64,000 nucleotides of DNA from Tubulanus polymorphus (Eukaryota > Nemertea > Palaeonemertea > Tubulaniformes > Tubulanidae). The position numbers were made by a program, and so were the translations under genes. The DNA lies in contig NC_134025.1 in assembly GCF_964204645.1 (NCBI RefSeq), positions 4,469,001 through 4,533,000 of the forward strand, in the 5' to 3' direction. Positions 27,603 to 55,855 of this stretch are shown one piece after another. The notes beneath the pieces are model-generated. The model searched no databases. It was not told the DNA's origin and saw only the letters and a program-made list of their open reading frames with translations. The number at the start of each line of letters is the position of its first letter. Within the stretch, counting starts at the first letter, position 1.

Positions 27603-27926
27603 CGGTAAATCGTAATCCGAGGATTATTATGAAGAATTCTAGCATCTTTCAACATCTTGAATGAAGAAAGCTCACGGCGGCCATTTTCTTCACTTCCGGG
27701 GTTCCTCGGGAATTCCGAGCTATGTACCGAATGGAAACGACAAAAAGTTGATGAATTAACTCATATTCATATTCTGCTAGCTGCATCTAGTTGGCTTCTC
27801 AAAGATCACACCTTGCCTTATACTTACCAAAGGAATGTTTGGACAAGATCCATATAACGTGAATCAAGCAACTATAGTTTACTTCAACTCAGATATCGGT
27901 TGTCAGCGGAAAATAGCAAATCCAAA
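27603..27926. promoter_or_regulatory. divergent Trio / LSM5 promoter
   Basis: The start codons of Trio (minus) and LSM5 (plus) are only 324 bases apart. Between them lies GCGGCCATTTTCTTCACTT followed directly by CCGGGG (from about 27676). GCCATTTT is a YY1-type site and ACTTCCGG an ETS-type site, a pair typical of TATA-less housekeeping promoters. No TATA box is evident. Sharing regulatory DNA is an inference from spacing. Confidence 0.6.
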
Positions 27927-29076
27927 ATGTCGACGTCGTTGGCTACTCCAGCTCAGTTATTACCTTTAGGTAAATATAGTGACAATACCGTAGACAATTA
28001 TCCCGTGAATCAAATATATATATTTCGTATCAGTGCTTATAGCGTGCGTCATGATTGATTGTTTGCTCAGTTTGAAATATAGTAATTTAGCCTAAATTTG
28101 AGGGTAGAATTGCATTTTTTTTCGTTTTTCAATGGTGCTGCCATCTCTCGGTGTAATTAGGAAGATACTAAATATTTTTTTTTCAGAACTGGTAGATAAA
28201 TGTATCGGATCGAAGATTCATATAATCATGAAAAATGACAAGGAAATTACTGGAATACTGTTGGGTTTTGATGATTATGTCAGTATCCTTTTCCCAATAC
28301 TAAATGCTGAGTTTGTTGCTGGTATTTTTTTAGAAGAACAGAAGGGTACATTCAATCATGAATCCAGACCTCAGAGATGATTATTTTTTCATCCTCACAT
28401 GGCCACCAGTCTATCTAATAAGCCAATCAGATGCATTGTTTTTCACTGACAGATTCGCTCTATCATAACCACACATCTGATTGGCTAGATATATTGATGG
28501 TGGCCGCTGAGCAGCAACTTTTCCACCCAAGAAATCATGAGCCGTGTAATTGACCGATGAAAGGTCTGCTGCCAGGGTTTGTATTGGCGTGAGCTTCAGT
28601 AGAAGGCAATCAAACTCTGGCAAGCGAGGAGTCCAGGCATAGACTTTTACATAAATGAATACACTTCTTTATTAATTAGATTTGAACCTACATATAATAG
28701 TATGCCCTGAATTGCAAACCTATAGATACTTTGACACCTGGCAACTTTTGATATGTTTATTCATCCTTGATCTACTGCATTAAGATATGGTGTTGGAAGA
28801 TGTCACAGAATTGTAAGTGAATTTAACTTACTTGATCCATTAAAGTTCAATTATTCCATTAGTATATGTTTATCTCATCCTATATTATAGTGAAAGTACC
28901 CCGGAAGGTCGCCTGATTACAAAATTGGATCAGATCTTATTAAATGGAAACAACATTACAATGGTAAGTATCACATAATTTCCAAGATTAAAACTTAAAG
29001 CATTCTGGAGATGAATTTACTGAATAAAATCTTTTCATTTTAGCTTGTTCCTGGTGGAGATGGTCCCGAAGTTTGA
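27927..29076 (+). CDS. LSM5: U6 snRNA-associated Sm-like protein LSm5 (5 exons)
   Basis: LSm5 is one of seven subunits of the LSm rings: LSm2-8 binds the U6 snRNA 3' end in the nucleus, and LSm1-7 promotes mRNA decapping and decay in the cytoplasm. Exons 27927-27969, 28187-28282, 28785-28812, 28891-28963 and 29044-29076 join in frame to 90 residues (human 91). The Sm1 motif is seen in [16 protein letters not shown] and [18 protein letters not shown], and the Sm2 motif in [15 protein letters not shown] near the C-terminus, which ends DGPEV. The third exon has only 28 bases. The start is the first ATG, with an A at -3. A read-through frame from intron 1 (28132) is not the real start because it lacks the [14 protein letters not shown] leader typical of the family. 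Confidence 0.95.
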
Positions 29077-29152
29077 TACTTCTTTAACATTCATTTATAC
29101 AGAGCCTACATTCTCGAAGCTTTTGCATTTGTAAAAATTATTGGTCGTTTAT

Positions 29153-29158
29153 AATAAA
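29153..29158 (+). terminator. LSM5 polyadenylation signal
   Basis: AATAAA lies 77 bases after the LSM5 stop codon and is the only canonical signal before the next gene starts at 29342. Confidence 0.7.
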
Positions 29159-29245
29159 ATCGCATAAAATATCGCAATTTTCTCAGCTTTTGTTGTTTTA
29201 TTTTGGTTTTGTGAAATGACGGAAGGCGGCGCCACTTTACGGTAC

Positions 29246-29253
29246 CCGGAAGT
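29246..29253 (+). promoter_or_regulatory. ETS-type site in the mARC promoter
   Basis: CCGGAAGT lies about 90 bases before the mARC ATG in a short GC-richer stretch, and matches the ETS/GABP consensus found in many promoters of nuclear genes for mitochondrial proteins. The intergenic gap to LSM5 is only 265 bases. Confidence 0.4.
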
Positions 29254-29341
29254 AAACAAAACAAACAGAAATGACATTTATCTAAAAAAACTTGTCATTC
29301 AGTGAAAGATTGGGGAACCTCGTGATTTACGTACAGCCAGA

Positions 29342-30867
29342 ATGTCGGACCTACAGAAACCCGGTTATATATTCGCGTCTATGGTTGCAGCATCGTCAGC
29401 AAAGTTGCTGATGATGGTCTGGGCGCAGAAAAATGCGGAAAAACCTCTGAGAGAAGTGGGAGTTGTGGACAGTTTGTACGTGCATCCGATGAAGTCTTGT
29501 AAAGCTATGACAGTTACTGAGGCTACCATTACCCCATTGGGATTGGCTTTTAAGGATATTGTTAATAGGTACGAATTGAAAAAAATATGAAGTATTACAT
29601 TTATGATTGAGTGACATATTTCAGTTTGTTAATCTATGTCTGTGAGCATTAACTTCTTAATTTTTTTCAATTTTAGGAAGTTTTTTCTGATCAACAATAA
29701 AAATGAATTCGTTAATCTGAAGGCAGAAGCTACGATGACTCTAATTGTGCCAACTTTAGAAGGTGACAATATGCATTTGAATGCACCTGAGATGGAGACT
29801 TTAGTCATTCCACAGATATTTGATTCAGGACCTACTGTAAAATGCGTGTAAGGAAATCATGAGAGGTTTTGAATTTCTTGTAATTCAACTGCATGTTATT
29901 GCATACATTTTTATTTTTTATCAATAGTTTGCATGGACAGTCAGTAGAGGCTATTGACTGTGGCGATAAGGCTGCTGCATGGTGTTCGAAGTTTCTCAAT
30001 AAAGATGGGATTCGTCTGGTGACAGGAGTAGCGTTTAAACACCCATATCTCTATAAAGAGGTAACTCATAAGATTTCTATTTGAACGACACAATTAGATA
30101 ATATTTTCACAAATGGTAGATTAAGTCTTGTGCCGAGTGACCCAAATCTTTTTGTGAAATGATTATAGAAATTCTATTTATGTCCTGTTTAATTACAGCC
30201 AGCCTATGCAAGCAAGTTTCCATACATGTTGCTGTCCGCTGCTTCTTTGGATGATATCAATTCAAAAATGTCCACACAACCAATTTCCATGAGAAACTTC
30301 CGCCCAAATATTGTAGTTAAGGGACCTCCAGCCTATGATGAGGTATGTTGAATGAACTCAATGATTTCCATTTGAATCGCTGTGTTGTTTTATAATCCTG
30401 ATGATGGATATTCAACTAGCTGGCTGACTTTTTTTCAGGATGACTGGGAGGAGATTGTAATCGGTGAGGCTAATTTTTGTAAGAGAGCTCTCTGTACGAG
30501 GTACGTATTTCAATTCAAAATTCCACAATTATAGCACTAGAAACAGGAATAATGCCAGAGTCCAATTTCATACCACGAAACTCTTTCATGATTATTTTTT
30601 AAGTAGAACTCCAATTCTTTGGCAGAACACTGATGATCATCTTCGCAAAGCTGCTACCATAAATTCTTTTATCTCACGATTCAAAAAAACTACACTCTTG
30701 AACTATTAATTAATTCTAAAATGAAACCTTTTTTGTGTTGCCTACCTTCATTTATTTTCGAAAATATTTATATATCTTATGCATATGTATGTGTATATGT
30801 GTATGTATATATGTGTATATGTGTGTATGCATGTGTATATGTATGTATATGGATATATATATTATTA

Positions 30868-30898
<31 letters not shown>

Positions 30899-30918
30899 TA
30901 TTATTATTATCGTTATCA

Positions 30919-30962
<44 letters not shown>

Positions 30963-31558
30963 TTTGATGTCAATTATGTTGTCATTAATTATTATTGTAT
31001 TCTCATTAATTGTATCATGGTATCAAATCATACCAGGGCATCCCCCCAATTAGGTACTGCCCTTAAGGCTTGGGGCTGTCCTGCTTGAATGTATATATTC
31101 AATAATCATGTACAACAATTATTATACTATTATATTATGTATTATACATTTGAGAAAAATATATTCATTCATTCATTGAGAAAAGTTTGCGTGATCTTCT
31201 GATCAGTCTATAGGAAACTTATATCATACAGTGATTTTTTTCCTATTTTAGATGTGTTATCACCTTAATTGACCCAGAGACTGGAATTAAGGATTCTCAG
31301 AATGAACCAATGAAGACATTGAAAAAGTAAGTGAAATTGTCAGACAACTCGATGAAATCATTAGGAATATTGTCTCAAACTGGACCCCTTGCGTCTGAAT
31401 TCTTGGTACGGCATGCATGTTGACTAATTACAATTATATATTTCAGGCATAGATTGAGAGCTGGAGAATCGAAGCCTTGTATGGGTCTCTATATGGGTCC
31501 TCTTTCACCTGGTAAAACAATACATGTCGGTGATAAAGTATATGCAAGAAAAGCCTAA
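29342..31558 (+). CDS. mtarc: mitochondrial amidoxime-reducing component-like MOSC protein (mARC, 7 exons)
   Basis: mARC enzymes are molybdenum-cofactor proteins of the outer mitochondrial membrane that reduce N-hydroxylated compounds with cytochrome b5 and its reductase. Exons 29342-29568, 29677-29847, 29928-30060, 30199-30342, 30439-30500, 31252-31326 and 31447-31558 join in phase to 307 residues. A hydrophobic stretch at about residues 9-28 (FASMVAASSAKLLMMVWAQ) is the expected N-terminal anchor. The beta-barrel domain starts with VVDSLYVHPMKSCKAM, and the MOSC domain contains SMRNFRPNIVV, then CKRALCTRCVITLIDPETG. In this last motif C244 or C247 corresponds to the molybdenum ligand of human mARC. 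It ends HVGDKVYARKA. Length is close to human mARC1/2 (about 335). The start is the first ATG, in a good context. It converges with the alpha-actinin gene. Confidence 0.93.
30778..30963 (+). repeat. compound microsatellite in mARC intron 5
   Basis: A TATG/TG-rich run (to about 30857) is followed by about 100 bases of ATT/ATC triplets. It produces the low-complexity reading frames seen on both strands, which are not genes. Confidence 0.9.
30969..31182 (+). repeat. probable retroposon tail next to the microsatellite
   Basis: A unique-looking block (CCCCCCAATTAGGTACTGCC, then GGCTTGGGGCTGTCCTGC) leads into an AT-rich stretch and ends with an ATTC tetramer repeat (ATTCATTCATTCATT). A 3' segment ending in a short tandem repeat is typical of SINE/LINE tails. 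The assignment is tentative. Confidence 0.35.
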
Positions 31559-34154
31559 ACATAAACACATTACTGGTATCTATTCTGTATAAACATATTG
31601 GGTAAAAATCCACTCGGGGACATGATTATACAATATTAGTAAAACTTTGTGAATATGTGCCAAATTTTATGTGATCCATAGTTATCATTTTAAATGGGTA
31701 TCAAAATACATAAATATGTCATTTCTGATACCTATTTGCTGCCAGGTTATTGGATAATTTTGGGAAAATATTTATATATATATATATATATAAACATTTA
31801 GCTGTCTCTTTAAGCATGGGTGGACCAATATTGGTTCAATATTTTACCATTACCAAATGAGTAAGAACATATTTATTTATAAGTTTGTAAAGGTGTGTGA
31901 TATAATTTACCAACTTAGAATTAATGGCATCGATACAGCTTTTGTATAGAAATAGAATATACTTAAATCTTTTGATAAAAAAAATTATTTTGTTGTTTTT
32001 CTTTCTTACTGTACATATCACTTGGAAAGAGGTATTTGGGCATTATTTACCCGGACTGCATAAGCTGTGGGTGCATTATAACCAGTAGTGTTCATCTGTC
32101 TATCACTAAAAACCAGTAGCAAACTAGCATACTGTCGGTACCCGAATTACAACCGAGAATGTTCTTTAATCCACTATACCACGCCGTATAACTGTGCTGG
32201 TCCACTGGGAAAATCTGTTTCAGACTACAGATGAAATGGTTTTGGCCAAAATCTATAAACCAAAAAACATGATCTATAGAGAAACCATAGCTATAACAAA
32301 CATCACATACACGTGACCCCTAAAAGTTCATTATAACTACAGGTAATTTCATCTCCAGTAATTATCTGCTATCATAGCTTAGAATACCACCTCCAATGAT
32401 CTTAGTAAAATTCTATTATCTACGAGCATGACTGAAAATAAGTTGAAATATACATCACCGTTACAGTACTTTAATCTCAGATATGAATATTCATATTAGA
32501 GGATTTTATAACGAGGTCTCGAGTGTCTTTCTATAAGTATTACACTATCTATGCATATGTTATAACTTGTAATATGTTCTATAGGAATACTTACATATGT
32601 AACTGGATACTGATGTATCTTCGTCTAGCCATTCATTTTTACCTCTCAAGCAAGTCAGGAACACCTACAGGTTGATTATTTTAGTGTAGCCCAACAGCTG
32701 AGGTTATCACATCAGAGAAAACCAATTCCTTAACTCAATGTATTTATTAAATCATGCAATGATCCATATTTCTTGCAACTGAGGTCCTGTAAAGATATAG
32801 CAATCTTCACCAATCGGCAGGATGCAAATTCCTATATCTGCTATTAAACCAATTTTCAGCTGTTTGAAACTGGATGAAGCAATTCTATTGAAACATCCTC
32901 TTCACTGCAAAAACCATGCAGAGTTGAAAATCATACCAATACGCATACACAGCCAGAATATCAAGTAAAACGAACACAAATGTAAATTTGATGTATATTG
33001 CTTTTATTATTCATTCTGGAACCTACAGTAGGTGAACAACTGTGAGGGAAGATGAATGCTACCACAGAAATGTAGCGCGTTCAACCATTAAACCTTTCAG
33101 GTCATACCACACAGTACTTCACCACAAGCTACCCCTAGGAACAAGTACTACTATACACTTTTCCAGTTCCCCCTGGAAGTTACACTTGAAGTATTCTTTG
33201 CATAATTCAAAAATATACAATATTCACTGTTCGATTCATCAAAATATTTTTCTATTAGTGAAATATTTGTTGAGACTCATCAATCATTCCTCATACCGGT
33301 AAGAAAAGAAAATATATATCCAAATGAATAAGACACAACACCTACAAAGTTTAGATGAAGACTTAGATCTTAATGTTACCTCAATTCTATCCAATCTTCA
33401 GAGAAAATATAACTCTTTTATATAAATTTTCCAGAAACTCGATGGTTCTTGAGACCATTTAATCGATGAAAACTTTGAAATGGAACAAATTGTTGGCCTA
33501 ACAATAGAGAAAGCCAAAATTGGCTGGTAGCTAGTGAAAAAATTTCAATATCTCAATTGGAAGTTCATTAGCCAGCAAGTGTAGCCACTCATGAGAGGAG
33601 AAAAATCTGTACGTAATGATTATAATAATACATCAGAGCAATATCAAACATTATCAGAATATACTAAATTAGAATAAACTTTCAAACTTGTTACTTGTTC
33701 ACACATAAATACAAATAAACACAAACACACATACTCAAATTTCATACCCTAGATATATATCTTCTGAATTGAATATATATATATGCGTATAACAATATCA
33801 CAGTTTTTCTTTCAAACGAGATTTGGTTATAATTGATCGAATAACAAATCAATTATCTACTTATCCATCATATCAAAATACCCATATTTCAGTTTTGATT
33901 ATTAGTCATTTTATAATTGGCAATTAATAACTACATGGCAATTGCTAATTGATCTTTATCTTGAAAGTTACAAACGCTTGTTTCAAAAACCATTATTGTA
34001 CAGTTGTTTCCGATTTGATTTTAATCTACAGAGCATAAACAAAGTTATAACTCAGTAAGTTGAGAGACGTTAGAAACAGTCACCTCACTGAACCATCTCT
34101 TTAGCACAAACACTTCACAAACAATAGAAATCATGCTATCGAAGACCTGTACAG
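31559..34154. other. intergenic/3' UTR DNA between mARC and alpha-actinin copy 1
   Basis: Left of about 31821 the DNA is unique (with a TA run near 31776). From about 31821 on it is homologous to 55856-59889, that is, to the DNA downstream of the second alpha-actinin gene. Minus-strand AATAAA-like signals occur (for example near 32742), so part is probably the 3' UTR of the actinin gene. The frame at 33042-33302 is noncoding: its counterpart at 57148 is altered at the end. Confidence 0.6.
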
Positions 34155-50962
<16,808 letters not shown>

Positions 50963-51525
50963 AATACTTCTCAGCTCCTCTCGTGGTCAGCGAAACGCCC
51001 GTGCAGCCGCCAAACTAACGTAAAATCCGATGGAAATGGAATGTTTCGTCGAACGGTGGATTCTCTCTCGACACCCGCCGCAGGAACAGTCAAATCACGT
51101 GACCAGGTGAGCAATGCTAAATATGCGAAATAGTAAATTAATGGATATCTGAAACGGAAATTAATTAGATATCAACTAGATATGACAAAACGTAATAATA
51201 AGTAGATAGGATACATATCAAAAAAAATAAATGTGGCAGGATAATAATTTACAAGATGATAAGAGAATACAAAAGAATAAATATATGAGGATTAGTTTAC
51301 AAACAATAAAATGAAATAATAAAATCTCTAATCATGAAAACAAGAGGTATTGAGTGACTGTGTGGACCAGTCGTACTTCTATATCTATATGTATAGATAA
51401 ACAATGATATACAAGCTAATAGTATTTGAACTATTCAATACACCTATTAGGTACAAATAACAAATGCAGTACACATGAAGTTGTCGATGATTCAATGAAC
51501 GCAACCGGTGGAGCTGAAGGTGCTT

Positions 51526-51697
51526 TGGGATCATTCATTTATTACGTACGCATAAAATTTGAAATTTTCAACCCCCCTCCCCCTCTGTACGCAAAATCGG
51601 CCATTTTTTCATATATACATTAAGCATTAGGTACAGTACGCAATTGCACTGACCCCCTCCCCCTCCCCTAATGCGTACGTAATAAATGAATGACCCC
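51526..51697. mobile_element. MITE with TCATTCATTTATTACGTACG termini
   Basis: The left end GATCATTCATTTATTACGTA and right end TACGTAATAAATGAATGACC are near-perfect inverted repeats of about 27 bases around C-rich tracts (CCCCCCTCCCCCTC). Total length is about 170 bases and no ORF is present. Confidence 0.75.
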
Positions 51698-52012
51698 TTT
51701 GCCAGTAGACTTGAGCATGGTGTAAGTGTTTCAATGTATCAATATAAGGTATGCTGAGTAAGGATGATTGACGAGATGATGAGCTCGAAATATAGAAATT
51801 GGGATACTAGAGGGTACCGGTATAACGGACCCCGTAATCGAGTTTGTAACAATACAATTTTCAATCTTAAAATGCAGTCTGGGACCTATGAATCAGGATA
51901 AGAGGTTATATATAGGCCCTACTAGAAGGGTAAGATAGTTTCCCAATGAGCTGGACACAACGGTAAATCAAGCAGGGTAATACATTCACAACACGGGCCA
52001 ACAGATAGATCT

Positions 52013-52217
52013 AAGGCTAAAAAAAATTGATACCTTGTTTCTCCGCTCTGCTGAGCTTAAATGTTGACCCGGCCGGCCGCCTATCTACCCTATACATTAA
52101 TTTTTTTTAAATCGTGATCAATTTCACCATAAGACCCGGCCGCTATACAAATGAACTGTTTATAAATTTTATCATATTTTACAAAAATGACCCGGCTGCT
52201 GCGGAGAAACAAGGTAT
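52013..52217. mobile_element. MITE with GATACCTTGTTTCTCCGC termini
   Basis: TTGATACCTTGTTTCTCCGC near 52028 is inverted at 52197-52217 (GCGGAGAAACAAGGTATCAT), flanked by A/T-rich ends on both sides (CTAAAAAA and TTTGTTTAG). Subterminal GACCCGGC blocks occur on both sides. Length is about 205 bases. Confidence 0.75.
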
Positions 52218-52540
52218 CATTTTTGTTTAGCCTAAAGCAAGCTTTGTATCACAGCGCTGTCATGACTCAAAAAGGCGACCAATGCAAGAGTATAAGACCT
52301 AAAATCCCTGTGATCAAAATAACAAGTACAAGTGTATTGAGTGAATCAATTTGTGCTATGAGTGGCGACTCAGCAGGTGCGTGGTGGTACTCGAGAATAG
52401 TAGGACTAATAGCGGATACAGCGTGGGCCTTTGCAACGAATACTGCTGCATACAAGACCTTCACTTTGCACATCAACCACCAGAGTGACAAGGGCGGATC
52501 CAGGTTCCACTGTCGAGGGTAGCACAACCTATAAAAAGGG

Positions 52541-52612
52541 CAATTTGAAACAAAAAGGGCATTTTGAAGCCAACAGGGCATTTTGAAGCAAAAAAGGGCA
52601 TTCTGAAATTTG
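52541..52612 (+). repeat. short tandem repeat, unit about 20 bases
   Basis: Four imperfect copies of AAAAGGGCATTTTGAAGC (variants GGGCAATTTGAAAC and GGGCATTCTGAAAT) lie in a row, just after a GGGCGGATCCAGG motif resembling transposon ends. Confidence 0.6.
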
Positions 52613-52844
52613 GAAAATCTGCTTTTTGCTGCAATTTCCAAGCAATTAAAGTCCTAACACATAGTGCTTTCTAGCAAATTAGGCCTAACTGCTGCATTAA
52701 TCATTGTCATTGGGATGTAGTTTCCAAAAAAAGACAAAATCTTGTTTTTTTTTGTTTTAAAATCATCCACCTCGTCTTGTAAAAAATATATATTGCTATA
52801 GTCCCCTATTCTTGAATCGCACCGGGTTTTTGCCTTTCTTTCTG

Positions 52845-53008
52845 GCACAGGGGCTCGTTACGATAGCTGGGGGTCCAAAATCAAAGATTTGACCCAGTAT
52901 CCTAGGTACCACCTATAAAAAAAGACTTCTTTTTTTATAGGTGGTACCTAGGATACTGGGTCAAATCTTTGATTTTGGACCCCCAGCTATCGTGACGAGC
53001 CCCTGTGC
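52845..53008. repeat. near-perfect 80-bp inverted repeat with 4-base loop
   Basis: Arms 52845-52924 and 52929-53008 are reverse complements with a single mismatch (GTTA against GTCA). The outer end is GCACAGGGGCTCG; the inner end is a run of seven A and seven T around the loop ACTT. Such a long hairpin could be a foldback transposon end or a recent inverted duplication. Confidence 0.9.
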
Positions 53009-55215
53009 TTTCTGGATAGTAAAATGTCGTACAGTACAGGAATGAGTGCAAAGATTTCACCCGAAATCCGTTCGTAATATTCCGCTTTTTTGAAGGAGCG
53101 CCACCTAGGGGTAACATGGACATGTTGACCCCCATCAAACTGACTTTAGACCGTTTGATATCGAACAAGTTATAAAGCACACAGCATCCTGGCGCAGCGG
53201 CGCTTGCTGATGTAACTGATGATGGTGATGATGATGATGAAGTTATCACCGACGCTGACATTTTCTGACGCTAACTAGTATGACCGCCGCGACACGGCCT
53301 TATGGACCGGACCAATTCAATTCAATTAAAAGACGCGTACCGGTAGATTTTTAACTTGTGAATGGTCGAACCCCATTATTCACAGTAACCAGTGATTTGG
53401 AGATTCTCGGAGCCTTCCTATTTATTTATCAATGAAATGACGGCACGAACTTCCAGATTTGCGCTAGTCCGTGCCAGGATTGGCGATTGCGATTTCCACC
53501 GATGTTATCTTTAATTAAGAAATTTTAAGTTTCAAATAGGATGCAGTACATCCATAGAATCTACGCGGAGAAAGAGACTATTATATTATTATCAGAGCTA
53601 AAAATTTCATTTTAAAGCTGTGGAATATGATAGAAGAATTTTATGTATGAAAAAAAGTGGAAAATATGTAATAATAATAATCAACAGCAGCAGCTTAAAA
53701 AAGGGCACAAGATTTTCGCGACGGTAGACGTGCCCTACGGTGACCGTCTGAATCCGCGCCTGAGGAGGCCAAAGAAGAAGCTAATATAAACCAAAATGGA
53801 CATATTTAGGTCCATCCTCGCTTGCGCCATCAGTGGTCCGGTATCGCCACAGGCACAGGGGCTTGTAAACTGGCTCGGATTTTATTTCCGGGTTGTTGAT
53901 AATCTCGCGAGAATGGCGCTAAATTTTCATTTCTGCCTGTAACCGTATTGATGCGGCGGAAACCACTGCGCATGCGCAGCAACTTTCCGAAGTCCATCAG
54001 TTCACCTCTGTCTAGCCAAGACAATCACACTTCCAAGGAAAGTATCAATTTTTGAATGCGATGTGTACTTTGACAGTTCACCAGCGCCCAGAAGTTGCTG
54101 CGCATGCGCAATGGAACTAATGACATGAATTGAGCAAATGCATATAATTATAGCCCGCTATGGTTTCAAATACAGCATCACATTCAAAAATGATCCTTAA
54201 GATTTTTTATAGAGATGATTACCAGAGGGGCCTGAGGTACAAAAGTCAGAATTTTAGGGTATTTCTCCTCTAAAAAAGGATTTCCGGAATTTTAGGGGCT
54301 GTATGAACCATGTGACATGGAATTGTAACCAAGCATGGAGTAGAGCCCACGCACAGCAACTTTCAGGGAAAATGCCAGTTTACTAGGCCTCAAAATGTGA
54401 TTTAATATTTTATTATTTCAAACGATTTATTAACGAGTTTTAGCTCGTTAATGGAGAGGGAAATCGATGATAGAACCTTAAAATGATGAGTAAATACGAA
54501 TAAAGTTTTGGCGAGATTTGAAGACGTCCTGATCGTCAGAATGATTAAGTACAAATATCATAATGAATAAAATAGGTAATACGCGATAATTACAATATTA
54601 TTGCAATGATATAGAGAGATATGAGTAAGACTTGGATACAAATAATATCTGAACCAAATGGTAATATCTGAACCGGTTTCAACTAATATCTCATTTGAAA
54701 TCTAATACATCCAAAATTGATTTTGGATAAATGCATATACATGTATATACGTAGATATATAGGTAAATGTATATATATAGTAATTCTAAAAGCAAACATA
54801 AAGGTAATCGCTTAGATTCAAGATCCTTAAACATAGGCCTAAGTATAAAATCGCGAGACAGTTGAACTTACTTTAAAAAGGAGTAAATACAACTATATTT
54901 TTAACAAGTTGTTTACTTGAAGACGTACGAGTCAGAATGATTAGACTTTCTTCTCATGACACTCAGCTGGCCCATCACCAAGGGGCGGGTCAACAAACAA
55001 ACAAAACTTGCTGATTGGTCAGAACTAAGCTCAACTTCTCAAAAAGAATAGATTGATCTGTTAATTATTATATACATAGTAACTGTCTAGGCAGGAACGA
55101 GCGTGCTCAACAGGTACAAACATTGCTGGCTGACCAGTGAGACATGTAAAATTAATTGAATACTACTTAAAGGGAGCTGGGGACAGTGTCTAGTCTGGAA
55201 AGTTAAAACAAAAAA

Positions 55216-55644
55216 GGTAGGGCACACGAGCGTATATGTTTTTCGCCCGATCGCGGCAACTTTATAAATCGCCCGAAATCCATTTTTATCAACCAATAGG
55301 ATGCATTATTCTCTATTCCTATGTTATCCATTATAAAAGCGACTTTAAATGTATGTCCACTCTTGTACTGTTTTCCATGTGTTTTGATGTTAATATTTCA
55401 TTGCATGTCATTTCCTATGTAACTTGTATATTATACGGAGCAATAAAATTAAAGTTCAAGTTCAAGTTCAAGTTGTTGATATCACGTGATTTGGTAATTC
55501 TCTCCCACGAAGCGCCAGACGCTGACCGAATTTCGGTCTGATCGCTGTGCCCGCTCGTATCGGGCATATTAGTTCGGCGGCAAATTCGCTGGCGAATTTA
55601 ATCGTCGCGATCGGGCGAAAAAAATATGCTTGTGTGTCCCTTCC
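55216..55644. mobile_element. TIR element with a retroposon tail nested inside
   Basis: The left end GGTAGGGCACACGAGCG and then TTTTTCGCCCGATCGCGGC match, inverted, the right end CGATCGGGCGAAAAAAATAT then GCTTGTGTGTCCCTTCC (arms of about 40 bases, several mismatches). Between them lies a separate insertion ending in AATAAAATTAAAGTTCAAG and further TTCAAG repeats. Confidence 0.7.
55310..55475 (+). mobile_element. truncated non-LTR retroposon 3' end
   Basis: A stretch ending in AATAAAATT followed by a hexamer repeat (AAGTTCAAGTTCAAGTTCAAG) has the form of a LINE/SINE 3' terminus. The 5' part is missing. It sits inside the TIR element 55216-55644, so it inserted later. The exact left border is uncertain. 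Confidence 0.5.
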
Positions 55645-55855
55645 TTAAATTCTCAAACAGGTTGACACTGCAGAAACTTGAAGCGATTATGAATTATGTT
55701 AACCGGTGGTGTGTGAATGAAAAATGATATCTTCTGTGATGATAATTGTTGATTTTTTGAGAAAAAAATGTAACTAAGTTTGAAATGATAAAATACTAAA
55801 TCACAGTTTGGGGCCTAATATAGTGGTTAATGCAGCTGGCATTTTCCCTGATAAT

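Larger units (their letters stand above)
50963..55855. other. gene-free region 5' of alpha-actinin copy 1, rich in inverted-repeat elements
   Basis: This interval holds the 5' flank of copy 1 (with an E-box CACGTG at 51096-51101, about 135 bases before the ATG) and then at least five foldback or TIR-bearing elements, listed separately. The frames at 52187-52522 (plus) and 52267-52641 (minus) overlap each other, have no recognisable domain and end within repeats, so I do not call them genes. Confidence 0.6.

Noticed and set aside
28132-28380. ATG frame containing most of the LSm5 Sm1 motif, suggesting a different start
   Set aside because: Its first 19 codons are intron 1 and its end runs through a donor; the spliced five-exon model gives the full family sequence.
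30721-31088. Open frames on both strands with long runs of Ile, Tyr or Leu
   Set aside because: They are translations of the TATG/ATT microsatellite in mARC intron 5; all frames are open because the repeat lacks stops.
33042-33302. Plus-strand frame conserved at 57148-57390
   Set aside because: It lies in the duplicated 3' flank of alpha-actinin on the opposite strand and its C-terminus is not conserved; no domain is seen.
52187-52641. Overlapping frames on both strands, one with hydrophobic segments (LVLVILITGILGLILLHW)
   Set aside because: They overlap each other, end in a MITE and a short tandem repeat, and match no family I know; treated as repeat-derived chance frames.
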